Shown here: positions 32,546 through 42,032 of the stretch, piece after piece
Numbering within the stretch: the stretch's first letter is position 1
Layout of the letters: the number at the start of each line of letters is the position of its first letter
Source of the DNA: CAKZLS01 sp963771545
GTDB lineage: Bacteria; Pseudomonadota; Alphaproteobacteria; Rhodospirillales; Defluviicoccaceae
Assembly: GCA_963771545.1 (NCBI GenBank)
Contig: CAVYTX010000003.1
Location: 62,001-126,000, forward strand
Length of the DNA stretch: 64,000 bases
Direction of reading: 5' to 3'
Notes under the pieces: generated by a model
Told to the model about the DNA's origin: nothing
Database searches by the model: none
The model's input: only the letters and a program-made list of their open reading frames with translations
Made by a program: the position numbers and the translations under genes

Positions 32546-34339
32546 ATGAACGGACCTGTGCGTTGGGGCATTATCGGATGCGGCGACGTCGTCAACCGCA
32601 AGAGCGGGCCGGCTTTTCAGCGCGCGGACCGCAGTGAACTGGTGGCGGTCATGCGCCGGTCGGCGGACATGGCCGAGGAATTCGCCATCAGGCATGGCGT
32701 GCCGCACTGGACCACCGATGCCGATGAGTTGATCAACCACCCGGACGTGGACGCGGTGTACATCGCCTCGCCGCCGATGACCCATCTCGACTATGCGCTC
32801 CGCGTCTGCGCCAGCGGCAAGCCGTGTTTGGTGGAGAAGCCGATCGGCCGTTCCTCGGCCGAATGCCGGGAAATGACGGAGACGTTCGCCAAAGAGGGCA
32901 TTCCGCTGTTCGTGTCGTACTACCGCCGATACCTGCCCAAGTTTCTGAAGGTCAAGGAGATCCTCGAGTCCGGAAGCCTGGGGCCCATTGTCGCCGTGCA
33001 CTATCGCTGCAACGGTCCGGGAAAGACGAAACCTTGGAAGTTCAATCCCCGGCTGTCGGGCGGGGGCATTTTTTACGATATCGGGGGTCACGTCCTCGAC
33101 CTGCTCGATTTCTGGTTCGGACCGCTCGACCTGATCGGCGGCGACGCGGCGAATTTCTCGCGAACCCATGACACGGAGGACGCGGTTTCGCTGGCTTTTC
33201 GGACCGAGCAGCGGGTCATCGGCACGGCGTCGTGGAACTTGCTTGCGCGCGATGGCGGCGACCTCATGGAAATCGAGGGCGTTGACGGCAAAATCCGGCT
33301 CTCGTGCGCCAATTACGAAACGCCGTGCACGGTGCAGCGATACGTCATGGACGACGGTTCGGACTCCTTGCTTTCGCGCCAGAAAGTCAAGAACACCGCC
33401 AGGCGCATCGCGGGCAAGCCGAAAAAAGCCAAACTGCGAACGGTCACGGAGCGGTTCGAGTTTTCGTCGATTCCTTATCAGCATCAGCCGCTGGTTCAGT
33501 CCGTGGTCGATAGCCTTCTGGACGGCGCCCCGTGCCAAACGACCGGAGAGTCGAGCTTGAAAACCTCGGAAATCATGGACTCGGTGCTTTCGGACTATTA
33601 CGGCGGGCGACAGGATGCTTTCTGGGAGCGCCCGCACACTTGGCGAAGCGCGAGCGCCCTGGCGATTCGCGACGGAATTGGCCGGCACTTCGCGCTGACC
33701 CCCGAACAAGTAGAGTTTTATGAAAAGAATGGATATGTGGGTCCGTTCAAGTGCGAGAGCGCCGCACTGAAGCGGCTCGAAGTCCCGAAGCATGGCCGGG
33801 CCGACTTTCATCTGAACGATCCGACCGCTCTCGAGGTTTTTTCCGATCCGTCCATTGTGGACCGGGTCAAACAAGTCCTTCATTCCGACGGTGCCCTGCT
33901 GTTCAAGAGCCGCCCCTGGATCAAGGAGCCGCGCAGCACCCTCGCGGCGCCCTGGCATCAAGATGTCGGTCAATCCAACGGCGGATACCTGCCCGACGGC
34001 CAGCCGGTGCCATCGGTCACCGTGTGGTTCGCACTGGACGGCGCGACGGCGTCGAACGGCGCGGTCAAGATCCTCCCCGGCACGCATACGCGATTGTTCG
34101 GCGATTGGCACGACAGCATCAACACGGGTATCGAGGAAAGCGGCGCCCTGGCCGAGTTCGATTTGGACGGCGCTCCCATAATCGAGGCCAAGGCCGGTGA
34201 ATTTTTTCTGATGCATTCATGGCTGCTGCACGCGAGCGGGCCGAACGCGTCGGACAAGCGGCGCGCGGGGATCAACATGCGATACGTCGCGCCGGGTCAT
34301 GACGTCGATCCCATGTACCACTATGTGCGCGTGGGTTAG
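32546..34339 (+). CDS. Gfo/Idh/MocA oxidoreductase-PhyH dioxygenase fusion
   Basis: A 597-residue two-enzyme protein. Residues ~1-345 are a sugar oxidoreductase: RWGIIGCGDV (NAD binding), VYIASPPMTHLDYAL, CLVEKPIG with the catalytic Lys, and GGGIFYDIGGHVLDLL. After a ~40-residue linker, residues ~385-597 are a phytanoyl-CoA-hydroxylase-type Fe(II)/2-oxoglutarate oxygenase: LTPEQVEFYEKNGYV, the HxD pair in APWHQDVGQ (~471-473), the distal His in LLHASGPN (~561) and an Arg in RRAGINMRY. The ATG at 32546 is 38 bases after the oxygenase-like gene. The likely job is oxidation plus hydroxylation of a sugar nucleotide or attached group, a fusion I do not know from characterised pathways. Confidence 0.85.
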   Translation: MNGPVRWGIIGCGDVVNRKSGPAFQRADRSELVAVMRRSADMAEEFAIRHGVPHWTTDADELINHPDVDAVYIASPPMTHLDYALRVCASGKPCLVEKPIGRSSAECREMTETFAKEGIPLFVSYYRRYLPKFLKVKEILESGSLGPIVAVHYRCNGPGKTKPWKFNPRLSGGGIFYDIGGHVLDLLDFWFGPLDLIGGDAANFSRTHDTEDAVSLAFRTEQRVIGTASWNLLARDGGDLMEIEGVDGKIRLSCANYETPCTVQRYVMDDGSDSLLSRQKVKNTARRIAGKPKKAKLRTVTERFEFSSIPYQHQPLVQSVVDSLLDGAPCQTTGESSLKTSEIMDSVLSDYYGGRQDAFWERPHTWRSASALAIRDGIGRHFALTPEQVEFYEKNGYVGPFKCESAALKRLEVPKHGRADFHLNDPTALEVFSDPSIVDRVKQVLHSDGALLFKSRPWIKEPRSTLAAPWHQDVGQSNGGYLPDGQPVPSVTVWFALDGATASNGAVKILPGTHTRLFGDWHDSINTGIEESGALAEFDLDGAPIIEAKAGEFFLMHSWLLHASGPNASDKRRAGINMRYVAPGHDVDPMYHYVRVG

Positions 34340-34344
34340 ACAAT

Positions 34345-35403
34345 GTGGCGTTGGTAATGAGTCCGGATGCCGATCTGGCGGCCGATCGCGGCGAGAACGC
34401 CCGGCCAGCGAGCGCTGAGTCCGGGCGCCCATTGCGGATTACGGTTTGCGCCTGCACCTACAAGCGTCCCGATGGCTTGGCGGCGCTCCTCAAGGGATTG
34501 CAAAATCAAACCTTTTCAACCGTCCCGGCCCCGCGATGGGATATCGTCATCGCCGATAACGAAGGGAGCGCCGAGGCCCGCGCCGTGTGTGAGGAGTTCG
34601 GAAAATCTTCGTCTATTCCCATCACCTATGTGCATGAACCGCGGCGCGGGATCTCCCATGCCCGCAATGCGTGCCTGCACCGCGTTCCGGGGGATGGCGA
34701 CTTCTTTGCGATGATCGACGACGACGAAATCCCCGAACCCGACTGGCTCGAGCAGTTGCTGCGCGCGCAGCTGGCCACGAACGCCGATGTGGTTCTTGGA
34801 CGCGTGCTGCCGATCTTCGACGCCTCGGCTCCGGCGTGGATCAAAGAGGGTGGCTTTTTCGGCTCACCGTCGCGCCGGCCGGGGGATGAAGAAAGACGCG
34901 GTTACGTGGATCTTCAGGAGATCGGCGGGGCGGCGACCAATAACGTTCTGGTCCGTTGCTCGGCCTATCGCCGGCTGAACCTGACTTTCGATCCGGAGCG
35001 GGGCCTTACCGGCGGATCGGACTCGCTGTTCTTCAGATTGATGACGATCGCGGGTTACCGCATCGTGTTCGCCTCGAACTCCAAGGTGTGGGAGACCGTT
35101 CCCCGGGAACGGTCAAATCTGCGATACCTGCTGTCGTCGGAATACCGGAGCGGCAACCTCAAACTCCGCAACAAGCTCCAAGCGCGGAAAGCGGATGCGG
35201 GGAGATTGGAAACGGCGAGAATGGCCCTGAAGCTATGTGGCCGGGGGCTGGGTGAAATTGCCCTCGGGTCCTTCGATGTCGTGCGCTCTTCTTTCAGGAC
35301 GCGCCTTCGGATGGACGGCATCGCCATGGGCGCGATGCGCGTCGCCGGCGGTTGCGGGATGCTCGCGAGCCTCCTGGGCCTTCGATTCGAACATTATCGC
35401 TGA
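34345..35403 (+). CDS. GT2 family glycosyltransferase
   Basis: A 352-residue GT-A enzyme. It has ITVCACTYKRPDGLAALLKG, the metal-binding DDD in FFAMIDDDEIPEPDWL, and a donor/acceptor region with GGAATNNVLVR and GGSDSLFF. The C-terminal region contains weak hydrophobic segments that could be membrane-associated. A GTG at 34345 lies 5 bases after the fusion gene; the in-frame ATG at 34357 is an alternative. Last gene of the rightward operon, convergent with a GT4. Confidence 0.88.
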   Translation: MALVMSPDADLAADRGENARPASAESGRPLRITVCACTYKRPDGLAALLKGLQNQTFSTVPAPRWDIVIADNEGSAEARAVCEEFGKSSSIPITYVHEPRRGISHARNACLHRVPGDGDFFAMIDDDEIPEPDWLEQLLRAQLATNADVVLGRVLPIFDASAPAWIKEGGFFGSPSRRPGDEERRGYVDLQEIGGAATNNVLVRCSAYRRLNLTFDPERGLTGGSDSLFFRLMTIAGYRIVFASNSKVWETVPRERSNLRYLLSSEYRSGNLKLRNKLQARKADAGRLETARMALKLCGRGLGEIALGSFDVVRSSFRTRLRMDGIAMGAMRVAGGCGMLASLLGLRFEHYR

Positions 35404-35412
35404 AACCAGACG

Positions 35413-36666
35413 TCATTCGGCGCTGTTAAGCAAGATCCGCTCGTAGCGTTCCACGGCGCGCTGGGCGGTGAATTCGTCGGCGCGCGCCCTCAGCCGCTCG
35501 GCGGAAATCGGCGCGTCGAGCGTCCGGGCGATGGCCTCGGCCATCTCGTCGACGGCGCCCATGGGAACGATGCGCCCAAAGGTTCCGTTCGCCAGAATTT
35601 CCGGTGGCCCGTGGGGACAATCCGTGGCGACGGCGGGACACCCGCAGGCCAAGGCTTCCACCAGCACATTCGGAAACCCTTCGCGTAGGGACGACAGCAC
35701 AAAGAGGGCGGCGCGGCTCATGTAGCGATACGGATTGATGGTGAAACCCGGAAAGCCGATGTCGTCCTCGATCCCCAGTTCGGCGATCAGAGCGTCCAGG
35801 TGGGCGAGGTACTTGTCGCGCTTTTTCCCGGGTGTCGCGTCGCCGAGGATGACGAGCCTCGCGGGGCGGCCGGCGCGAACCTTGGCGAAGGCGCGGATCA
35901 GGGTCGGGAAGTCCTTATTGGGATGGTACCGCCCGACGCCCAGGATCACCGGCGGCTCGCCCGGCGCGAACCACGGATGGTCCAGGGGTTCCCTGGCCTT
36001 CTCGATGATCTCCGGCGTCACGGTCGGATTGTAAACGGTGGTGATGCGATCGCGGGCCAGGCCGGTGAAACTCGCGAGGTCGTCGGCGACGCCGTTCGAC
36101 ACGGCGATTACCGCATCGGCGCGCGCGTATTCGCGGTTTATCAGCGGCGCCGCGAACCGCAACATCCACTCGGAAGCCGTTTCCAGCTTGTCCCGGACCG
36201 CGTTGACCTCGCTCAGGACGACCCGTGTATCGGTTCCGGCAAGCTTTCGCGCCAGAATGGCGACCACGTTCATATGCGGCATCGCGGTAAACAGAGCGCG
36301 CGGTTGCCGCCGCGCCAGCAGCCGCGCGAGAGAAGGCAGGAACGGAAGCATGCGCGGCGACCTGATGGGCAGCAGCACCGGCCGCAGCAACGCGCCGAAC
36401 GCGCCCGGATCGGCGCGCACGGCGGCCGCGCGCGCCCTCCAAACCGGAGCCTTTTCGAGGTCGATGACTTGAATGCCGGCGGGCACGCGTTCGGCCAGCG
36501 GCCCCTCCGGATAGCAAACGGCGATGGCGACGCGATGGCCCCTGTCTTTAAGCATGGCCGCCAGGCGAAGGGCCTTTTTCTCCACGCCGCCGCCCGCGAA
36601 GTTATACAAGAAGAACAGGATATCGATCCGGTTTTTGGCTTGGGACTTGCTGACCATTTCAGTCAA
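35413..36666 (-). CDS. GT4 glycosyltransferase, tandem copy 1
   Basis: A 417-residue GT-B enzyme with NFAGGGVEKKALRLAAMLKDRGHRV (acceptor side), ILGVGRYHPNKDFPTLIRAF and SSLREGFPNVLVEALACGCPVVATD-like donor motifs (the actual text reads CGCPAVATD). The hydrophobic stretch around residues 95-130 may contact the membrane. It shares most of its sequence with the gene upstream and overlaps it by 8 bases, so the two form a duplicated, coupled pair. Confidence 0.9.
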   Translation of the reverse strand: MTEMVSKSQAKNRIDILFFLYNFAGGGVEKKALRLAAMLKDRGHRVAIAVCYPEGPLAERVPAGIQVIDLEKAPVWRARAAAVRADPGAFGALLRPVLLPIRSPRMLPFLPSLARLLARRQPRALFTAMPHMNVVAILARKLAGTDTRVVLSEVNAVRDKLETASEWMLRFAAPLINREYARADAVIAVSNGVADDLASFTGLARDRITTVYNPTVTPEIIEKAREPLDHPWFAPGEPPVILGVGRYHPNKDFPTLIRAFAKVRAGRPARLVILGDATPGKKRDKYLAHLDALIAELGIEDDIGFPGFTINPYRYMSRAALFVLSSLREGFPNVLVEALACGCPAVATDCPHGPPEILANGTFGRIVPMGAVDEMAEAIARTLDAPISAERLRARADEFTAQRAVERYERILLNSAE

Positions 36667-37915
36667 GGAGGATGCGCTGATAGTGTTCGACGGCCCGATC
36701 GGCGGAGAATTCGGAGGCGCGCGCGATCAGTTTATCGGAGGAAATAGGGTCGTCCAGTGTTCGAGAGATGGCCTCGGCCATTCTGTCCGGGTCGCCGATG
36801 GCAACGAGAGGACCGAAGGTTCCGTTCGCCAGGATTTCCTTGGGGCCATGAGGACAGTCGGTGGCGACGACCGGACAGCCGCAAGCCATGGCTTCCACCA
36901 TCACGTTCGGAAACCCCTCTCGCAGCGAGGACAGCACGAAAACGGCGGCGTGGCGCATATAGCTGTATGGATTCAGGGTGAAGCCGGGAAAGGCCACATC
37001 GTCGTCGACGCCTAATCCGGCAATGAGTGTCGCGAGCTCGGCGCGGTGTTTGTCGCGCTTGCGACCCGGCGAGGCGTCGCCGAGGATCACCAGCCGGACG
37101 TTACGATTGGCGCGAACCTTGGCGAAGGCGCGGATCAGCGTGGCGAAATCCTTTTTGCGGTCGATCCGTCCGACGCCGAGCACCACGGGCGGCTCGTCCG
37201 GCGCGAACCACGGGTGGTCCGGCGGCTCGCTCGCCTTGGCGAGGATCTCGGGCGTGACGGTGGGATTGTAGACGGTGGTGATGCGACCCCGGTCCAGCCC
37301 GGTCCAGGCCGATAGATCGTCGGCGATCCCGTCCGATACGGCGATGATCGCGTCCGCTTGCCCGTACGCGCGCCCCATCAACCGTGGCAGATAGCGCATC
37401 TTCCAGTCGCGCGCGCCCTCCATCGTGTCGCGGACCGCGTCGACTTCGCTTAACACCACCCGGGTGTCGGCGCCGGCGAGCTGGCGCGCGAGCACGGCGA
37501 TCACGTTCATATAGGGCATGGCGGTAAACAGAGAGCGTGGTTTCCGATGGACCAGAAGGCGGGCGAGAGACGGCAGGAAGGGCAACATTCGCGGCGGCTT
37601 GCGGGACAACAGCACCGGCCGCAACAAGGAGCCAAAGCCGCCCGGATCGGCCCGCGCGGCCGCCACCCGCGCCTTCCAAAATGGGACCTCATCCAGATGG
37701 ATGACCGGGATGCCCTCCCCCACGTTTCCGGCCAGCGGCCCCTCGGGAAAGCAAACGGAGATGGCCACGTGCTTGTTTCTCTCCTTGAGCATCGCGGCGA
37801 GGCGAAGCACCTTTTTCTCCACCCCGCCGCCGGCGAAGCTTTGGAGGAAAAACAGGATATCGATCCGCCGACCCGCTTGTTCTCCGGACGGGCATTTGCT
37901 GTGAGATGAATTCAT
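36659..37915 (-). CDS. GT4 glycosyltransferase, tandem copy 2
   Basis: A 418-residue GT4 closely similar to 35413-36666: SFAGGGVEKKVLRLAAMLKERNKHV, VLGVGRIDRKKDFATLIRAF, and SSLREGFPNVMVEAMACGCP. It resembles enzymes adding successive sugars to lipid-linked glycans. The downstream copy starts inside its last codons. The bi-domain dehydrogenase lies 103 bases upstream on the same strand. Confidence 0.9.
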   Translation of the reverse strand: MNSSHSKCPSGEQAGRRIDILFFLQSFAGGGVEKKVLRLAAMLKERNKHVAISVCFPEGPLAGNVGEGIPVIHLDEVPFWKARVAAARADPGGFGSLLRPVLLSRKPPRMLPFLPSLARLLVHRKPRSLFTAMPYMNVIAVLARQLAGADTRVVLSEVDAVRDTMEGARDWKMRYLPRLMGRAYGQADAIIAVSDGIADDLSAWTGLDRGRITTVYNPTVTPEILAKASEPPDHPWFAPDEPPVVLGVGRIDRKKDFATLIRAFAKVRANRNVRLVILGDASPGRKRDKHRAELATLIAGLGVDDDVAFPGFTLNPYSYMRHAAVFVLSSLREGFPNVMVEAMACGCPVVATDCPHGPKEILANGTFGPLVAIGDPDRMAEAISRTLDDPISSDKLIARASEFSADRAVEHYQRILLD

Positions 37916-38018
37916 TATATCCGTGCCGACTCGCGGGAAATACTAGCGGATTGGATCGCAAACCGTAAAAGGTTGCGCTCAGCTACCATCGACCGTGGGT
38001 GACAGCAAGGACCTCCGA

Positions 38019-40133
38019 TTACCGGCCGTTGCCGATGCTGTCACGGATGGCGAAGGTGGTCTCGGTCGTGGCCGCCAAGCTCGGGAGGCCAATGGGCAGT
38101 TCTCCGTTGCCCGATATGGCGTCCAGGAAACAACGGAACTCCTCGCGGAACCCTTTGTCTTGTCTCAGTGTGCGCTTTCGCGTGCGATTGCCATCGGAGA
38201 CGAAGGTCGCGGAGCGGAAATCGTCGATGGCGATCACCCGGCCGGCGCTGAACACTTCGATGTATTCCTTGGCGAATGAGCGATCACCGAGCGAGCTATA
38301 GACGATGGTGCCGACCGACCCGTCTTCGAAAGAGATTTGGATGGAGAGGGCATCCGGGTGTCCCCGTGCCTGGACGGCATGAACCCCCGCGGGACGCGCG
38401 CCGGCAAGGAACTGAAGCGTATCGACGAAATGGCAGACCTCTCCGACGATCCGGCCGCCGCCTTCCGCTCTTTGCAGCCAGCTCTCGGCGGGAACAGGAC
38501 CGGCATTGACCCGGTAGATCATCATCAGGGGCGTGGTTCGGCCGACGAGAATTTCCTTGGCTTGACGGATCAACGGGGCGAAGCGGCGATTGAACCCCAC
38601 CGTCAGAAGCCCCGGGCTCTCCTCGGCCGCGGACATCACCTCGGCAAGCTGCCCGCGATCGATGGCGAGAGGCTTCTCGACAAAAACGTTCTTGCCGGCT
38701 CGAAGCGCCTCGCACACCAGTGGCGCGTGCAGGTCGTGCCGGGTCGCGACGAACAAGGTTGCCGTATCGGGATCGTCGAGGATCCGCCGGTAGTCGGTCG
38801 TCGCATAGCCAAATCCGAATTTTTCCGCCACATGCGCTCCGCTCAGCCCGGTCGCGGTGGCGACCCCGGTCAGATGAACGCCACCGGTCTTTTTCAATCC
38901 CGGCAGAAGGACGGACTTGGCGAAGTTGCCGGCGCCGATAAATCCCACCCCGTTTCCGCCGGCATGGGCTTGCTTGGAGATGGCGGGGGTTGCGATCCGG
39001 CGCGCCGGTTCGGAATCCGGTTTCGCCGGATACGTGATCACGATGCCGAGATAGGGCTCGTCACCCGACATCAAACCATAGGCCCGCTCCGCGTCGTTGA
39101 TGTCGAACCGATGGGTGATCAGTGCATTTGGCGTAACCCGTCCCTCCTGGATGAGCTCCAGAAAAGCCTGCATGTTGCGGCGTTCGGTCCAACGAACGTA
39201 GGGAAACGGATAGTCGCGGCCGTCCTCTTCATAGTCGGGATCGTAGCGGCCCGGTCCGTAGGACATCGAAAGCCTGAGATCCAGTTCCTTGCGGTAGTAC
39301 CGGTCGCGCTGGAGGTTCATTCCGACCATGCCGACGAGGACGACGCGGCCCTTCACCCGCGCGATTTCCGCCGCCGTATTAACCGGCTCGTCGCTCTTCG
39401 TCGACGCCGTGACGATCACCGCGTCGGCGCCGTGGCCTTCCGTGAAGGCTTCCGCCGCTTCGGGAAGACCCGAGCTGCACGCGCCGTCCGCGCCCAACGC
39501 GCGGGCGAGATCGCACTTCGACGCAACGGGGTCGAACCCCAGCACCTTGCAGCCGTTGGCCTTCAGCAGCTGAACCGTGAGTTGGCCCAGGAGCCCGAGT
39601 CCGATGACCACGATGCGCTCGCCCATCGTGGGCTGGGCCTGCCGCACGCCTTGAAGCGCGATGGCGCCGACGGTTACGAACGCCGCGCTTTCGTCGTCGA
39701 CGCCTTCGGGAACAGGTACGCAGAGATTCTTAGGCACGAAGTTGTACTCGGCGTGACTCGCGTATCCGGCGCCCGCGCAGGCGACCCGGTCGCCAACCTT
39801 GAGGCCCTCGACGTTCAGTCCAATCTCGATGATCGTTCCGGCGCAGCTATATCCCAGCGACACCGGATTATCGAGCTTCGTCCGCACCGCTTCGATGGTG
39901 CTGACAACGCCTTCGCGTTTCGCCTTGTCGACCACTTGGCGCACAAGGTCCGGGCGGGCCATCGCCTTGCCCGCCAGGCTCGCCTTCGCCAGGTCCATCA
40001 GGAGCTTTTCGGTGCCCGCGCTGACCAGGGAGGCGCGCGTGGCGACAATGACGCCGCCGGGACGTAAAGCCGGCGCAGGAAGATCCTTGAGCGTGAGTTC
40101 GCCGGTGCGATAGTGCTGAGTGATTTGTTTCAT
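38019..40133 (-). CDS. Bi-domain zinc-type alcohol dehydrogenase/Gfo-Idh-MocA oxidoreductase
   Basis: A 704-residue fusion found in polysaccharide loci. Residues ~1-365 are a medium-chain dehydrogenase: SLGYSCAGTIIEIG, GDRVACAGAGYASHAEYN, IVVIGLGLLGQLTVQLLKANG and MVGMNL. Residues ~385-704 are a Gfo/Idh/MocA domain: NGVGFIGAGNFAKSVLLPGL, TLFVATRHDLHAPL, NVFVEKPLAID with the catalytic Lys, and GGGRIVGEVCHFVDTL. The two could interconvert a sugar-nucleotide or inositol-like substrate by redox. It is the first gene of the leftward unit, divergent from the heparinase-like gene. Confidence 0.9.
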   Translation of the reverse strand: MKQITQHYRTGELTLKDLPAPALRPGGVIVATRASLVSAGTEKLLMDLAKASLAGKAMARPDLVRQVVDKAKREGVVSTIEAVRTKLDNPVSLGYSCAGTIIEIGLNVEGLKVGDRVACAGAGYASHAEYNFVPKNLCVPVPEGVDDESAAFVTVGAIALQGVRQAQPTMGERIVVIGLGLLGQLTVQLLKANGCKVLGFDPVASKCDLARALGADGACSSGLPEAAEAFTEGHGADAVIVTASTKSDEPVNTAAEIARVKGRVVLVGMVGMNLQRDRYYRKELDLRLSMSYGPGRYDPDYEEDGRDYPFPYVRWTERRNMQAFLELIQEGRVTPNALITHRFDINDAERAYGLMSGDEPYLGIVITYPAKPDSEPARRIATPAISKQAHAGGNGVGFIGAGNFAKSVLLPGLKKTGGVHLTGVATATGLSGAHVAEKFGFGYATTDYRRILDDPDTATLFVATRHDLHAPLVCEALRAGKNVFVEKPLAIDRGQLAEVMSAAEESPGLLTVGFNRRFAPLIRQAKEILVGRTTPLMMIYRVNAGPVPAESWLQRAEGGGRIVGEVCHFVDTLQFLAGARPAGVHAVQARGHPDALSIQISFEDGSVGTIVYSSLGDRSFAKEYIEVFSAGRVIAIDDFRSATFVSDGNRTRKRTLRQDKGFREEFRCFLDAISGNGELPIGLPSLAATTETTFAIRDSIGNGR

Positions 40134-40337
40134 GGTACCCAGTGTTCAGATCTTAAGGAAACAGTTGACCACGCACGCGAGTTTGCACTCATTCTCCAAA
40201 AAAATTAGTTAAGGATTTTTCGTTCACTGACTGCCGGGTTCCACAATGATACATTCCTTATTTGGGGTGCCCGCGTCTTTTCCCGACACCGGATCACGCA
40301 ACAGTAACCACTTGGCAAACACGAAAGCGCTTTTTCC

Positions 40338-42032
40338 ATGAACGTCGGTCGCCTTCTTCGAACGGTTCGGTACCTCCGGGTTAAGCAGGCCGCTTACTAC
40401 GTCTATCGGCGCGCGTTCCCGTGGACCGCGAGACGGGTCAATCCGCCAGCGAAAATAGAACGCCGCTCCGGGGTTCGCCTTCGACCCCGTCCCACCCCAA
40501 GCGCGCCCGGCACGGGCGACTTCGGTTTTGTGTTCCTCGACACGCCGAGGACGTTCGAACGGGGCGCCGTGGACTGGCGGTGCGCGGATGTGTCCAAACT
40601 CTGGCGCTACAATCTGCATTACTTCGATTACCTCCTCGATGAAACGCGATCGCTGGATGCTCGCGATCATCTTATCGACGACTGGATCGAAAAAAATCCT
40701 CCCGGCGCGGCGGACGCCTGGGAGCCCTACACCGTCTCACTGCGAATCGTGAACTGGATCGACTACTTCCTGCGCACGGAAGACACGCGGCCTCCGAAGG
40801 ACCCCTGGCTGTCCAGCCTCTACGGCCAAGCGATGTGGCTGGAACGGAATATCGAGCATCATATTTTGGCGAACCACTATCTCAAGAACGCCGTCGCCCT
40901 CATCTTCGCCGGTGTCTTTTTCGCGGGGCGACACCCGGATCGGTGGCTCGATCGGGGGATCCGGATCCTTGCCGAGGAAGTCCGCGAACAGATTCTACCC
41001 GATGGCGGGCATTTCGAGCGCAGCCCGCTGTATCACGCCCTCGTCGCTCAGGATCTTGTGGACGTGGTCAACATCCTGTCGCGCAACAAGACCGGAGCGA
41101 AGCCGGCAAGCGTGGAACTCTTCGAGGACAAAGCGCGCGCCGCGCTCGAATTTTTGGAAGATATCCTGCACCCGGACGGCGAAATTCCGCTGTTCAACGA
41201 TGCGGCGACCGGCATCGCCCTTCATCCGAGTGCTCTCCAGGCTTATGCGCGCGACGTCTTGCAACCGAAGTCGGTTCACCGTACCGAAAACGAAGCCTTA
41301 ATTCTGAAACCGGAAACCGGATATTACGGCTGTCGTTTGGACGGCGATTTCCTGCTGATCGACTGCGGTCCGATCGGGCCGAAGTATCAGCCTGGCCATG
41401 CCCATTGCGACACGCTGAGCTTCGAGTTGAGCGTTAATGGCCGGCGGGTGATCGTCGACAGCGGCGTGTCCGGATACGACAACGATGATCTCCGAGCCTA
41501 CGTCCGCTCCACGGCCGCCCACAATACCTTGAAAATTAACGGGATCGAGCAATCCGAAATGTGGGGCGGTTTTCGGGTCGGGCGGCGCGCGCGGCCATTA
41601 AGCGCCCGGCTTGAACGCCGCGAAGACGGCGCGGTTGCGTTCGCCGGGGCTCATGATGGCTATCGTCATCTGTGGCAGGGGGTGATCCACAACCGTCAAA
41701 TCCTGTGCCGGCCCGAAAGCGGTGTGTCGGGATGCGGTGTGTATGAAGTCGCGGACCGGTTGACGGGAAAAGGCAGCGTCCGTGCCGAGAGTTTCCTGCA
41801 TATTCACCCCGACCTGAACGTCGAGAGGGTCGACAGCCGCTTCAGGATCGCGGAGCCCGGCGGCCGGCCTATCATGGACATTGTGCCCGATGACTGGTCC
41901 GCGTGCGAGATGGAGGACGGCGTTTATTGCCCACGTTTCGGAGTCGGTCAGGGTAACGTTGTGTTGGTGTTTACAAGACAAGCGGTTCTTCCTTTCAATA
42001 TTTCGTTCTCTCTCGTCAAAATCCAATCGTGA
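40338..42032 (+). CDS. Heparinase II/III family protein
   Basis: A 564-residue protein. Residues ~80-300 form an alpha-helical toroid (LRIVNWIDYFLR, LANHYLKNAVALIFAG, FERSPLYHALVAQDLVD) and the rest a beta-sheet domain with HAHCDTLSFELSVNGRRVIVD and AAHNTLKINGIEQSEMW, the Hepar_II_III signature. No signal peptide is visible. In exopolysaccharide loci such proteins are proposed lyases or, possibly, epimerase-like modifiers of uronate-containing glycan. It overlaps the next gene by 4 bases (GTGA). Confidence 0.88.
   Translation: MNVGRLLRTVRYLRVKQAAYYVYRRAFPWTARRVNPPAKIERRSGVRLRPRPTPSAPGTGDFGFVFLDTPRTFERGAVDWRCADVSKLWRYNLHYFDYLLDETRSLDARDHLIDDWIEKNPPGAADAWEPYTVSLRIVNWIDYFLRTEDTRPPKDPWLSSLYGQAMWLERNIEHHILANHYLKNAVALIFAGVFFAGRHPDRWLDRGIRILAEEVREQILPDGGHFERSPLYHALVAQDLVDVVNILSRNKTGAKPASVELFEDKARAALEFLEDILHPDGEIPLFNDAATGIALHPSALQAYARDVLQPKSVHRTENEALILKPETGYYGCRLDGDFLLIDCGPIGPKYQPGHAHCDTLSFELSVNGRRVIVDSGVSGYDNDDLRAYVRSTAAHNTLKINGIEQSEMWGGFRVGRRARPLSARLERREDGAVAFAGAHDGYRHLWQGVIHNRQILCRPESGVSGCGVYEVADRLTGKGSVRAESFLHIHPDLNVERVDSRFRIAEPGGRPIMDIVPDDWSACEMEDGVYCPRFGVGQGNVVLVFTRQAVLPFNISFSLVKIQS

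Noticed and set aside
32504..34216. 570-codon minus-strand frame
   Set aside because: It is antisense to the fusion gene and lacks a recognisable domain.
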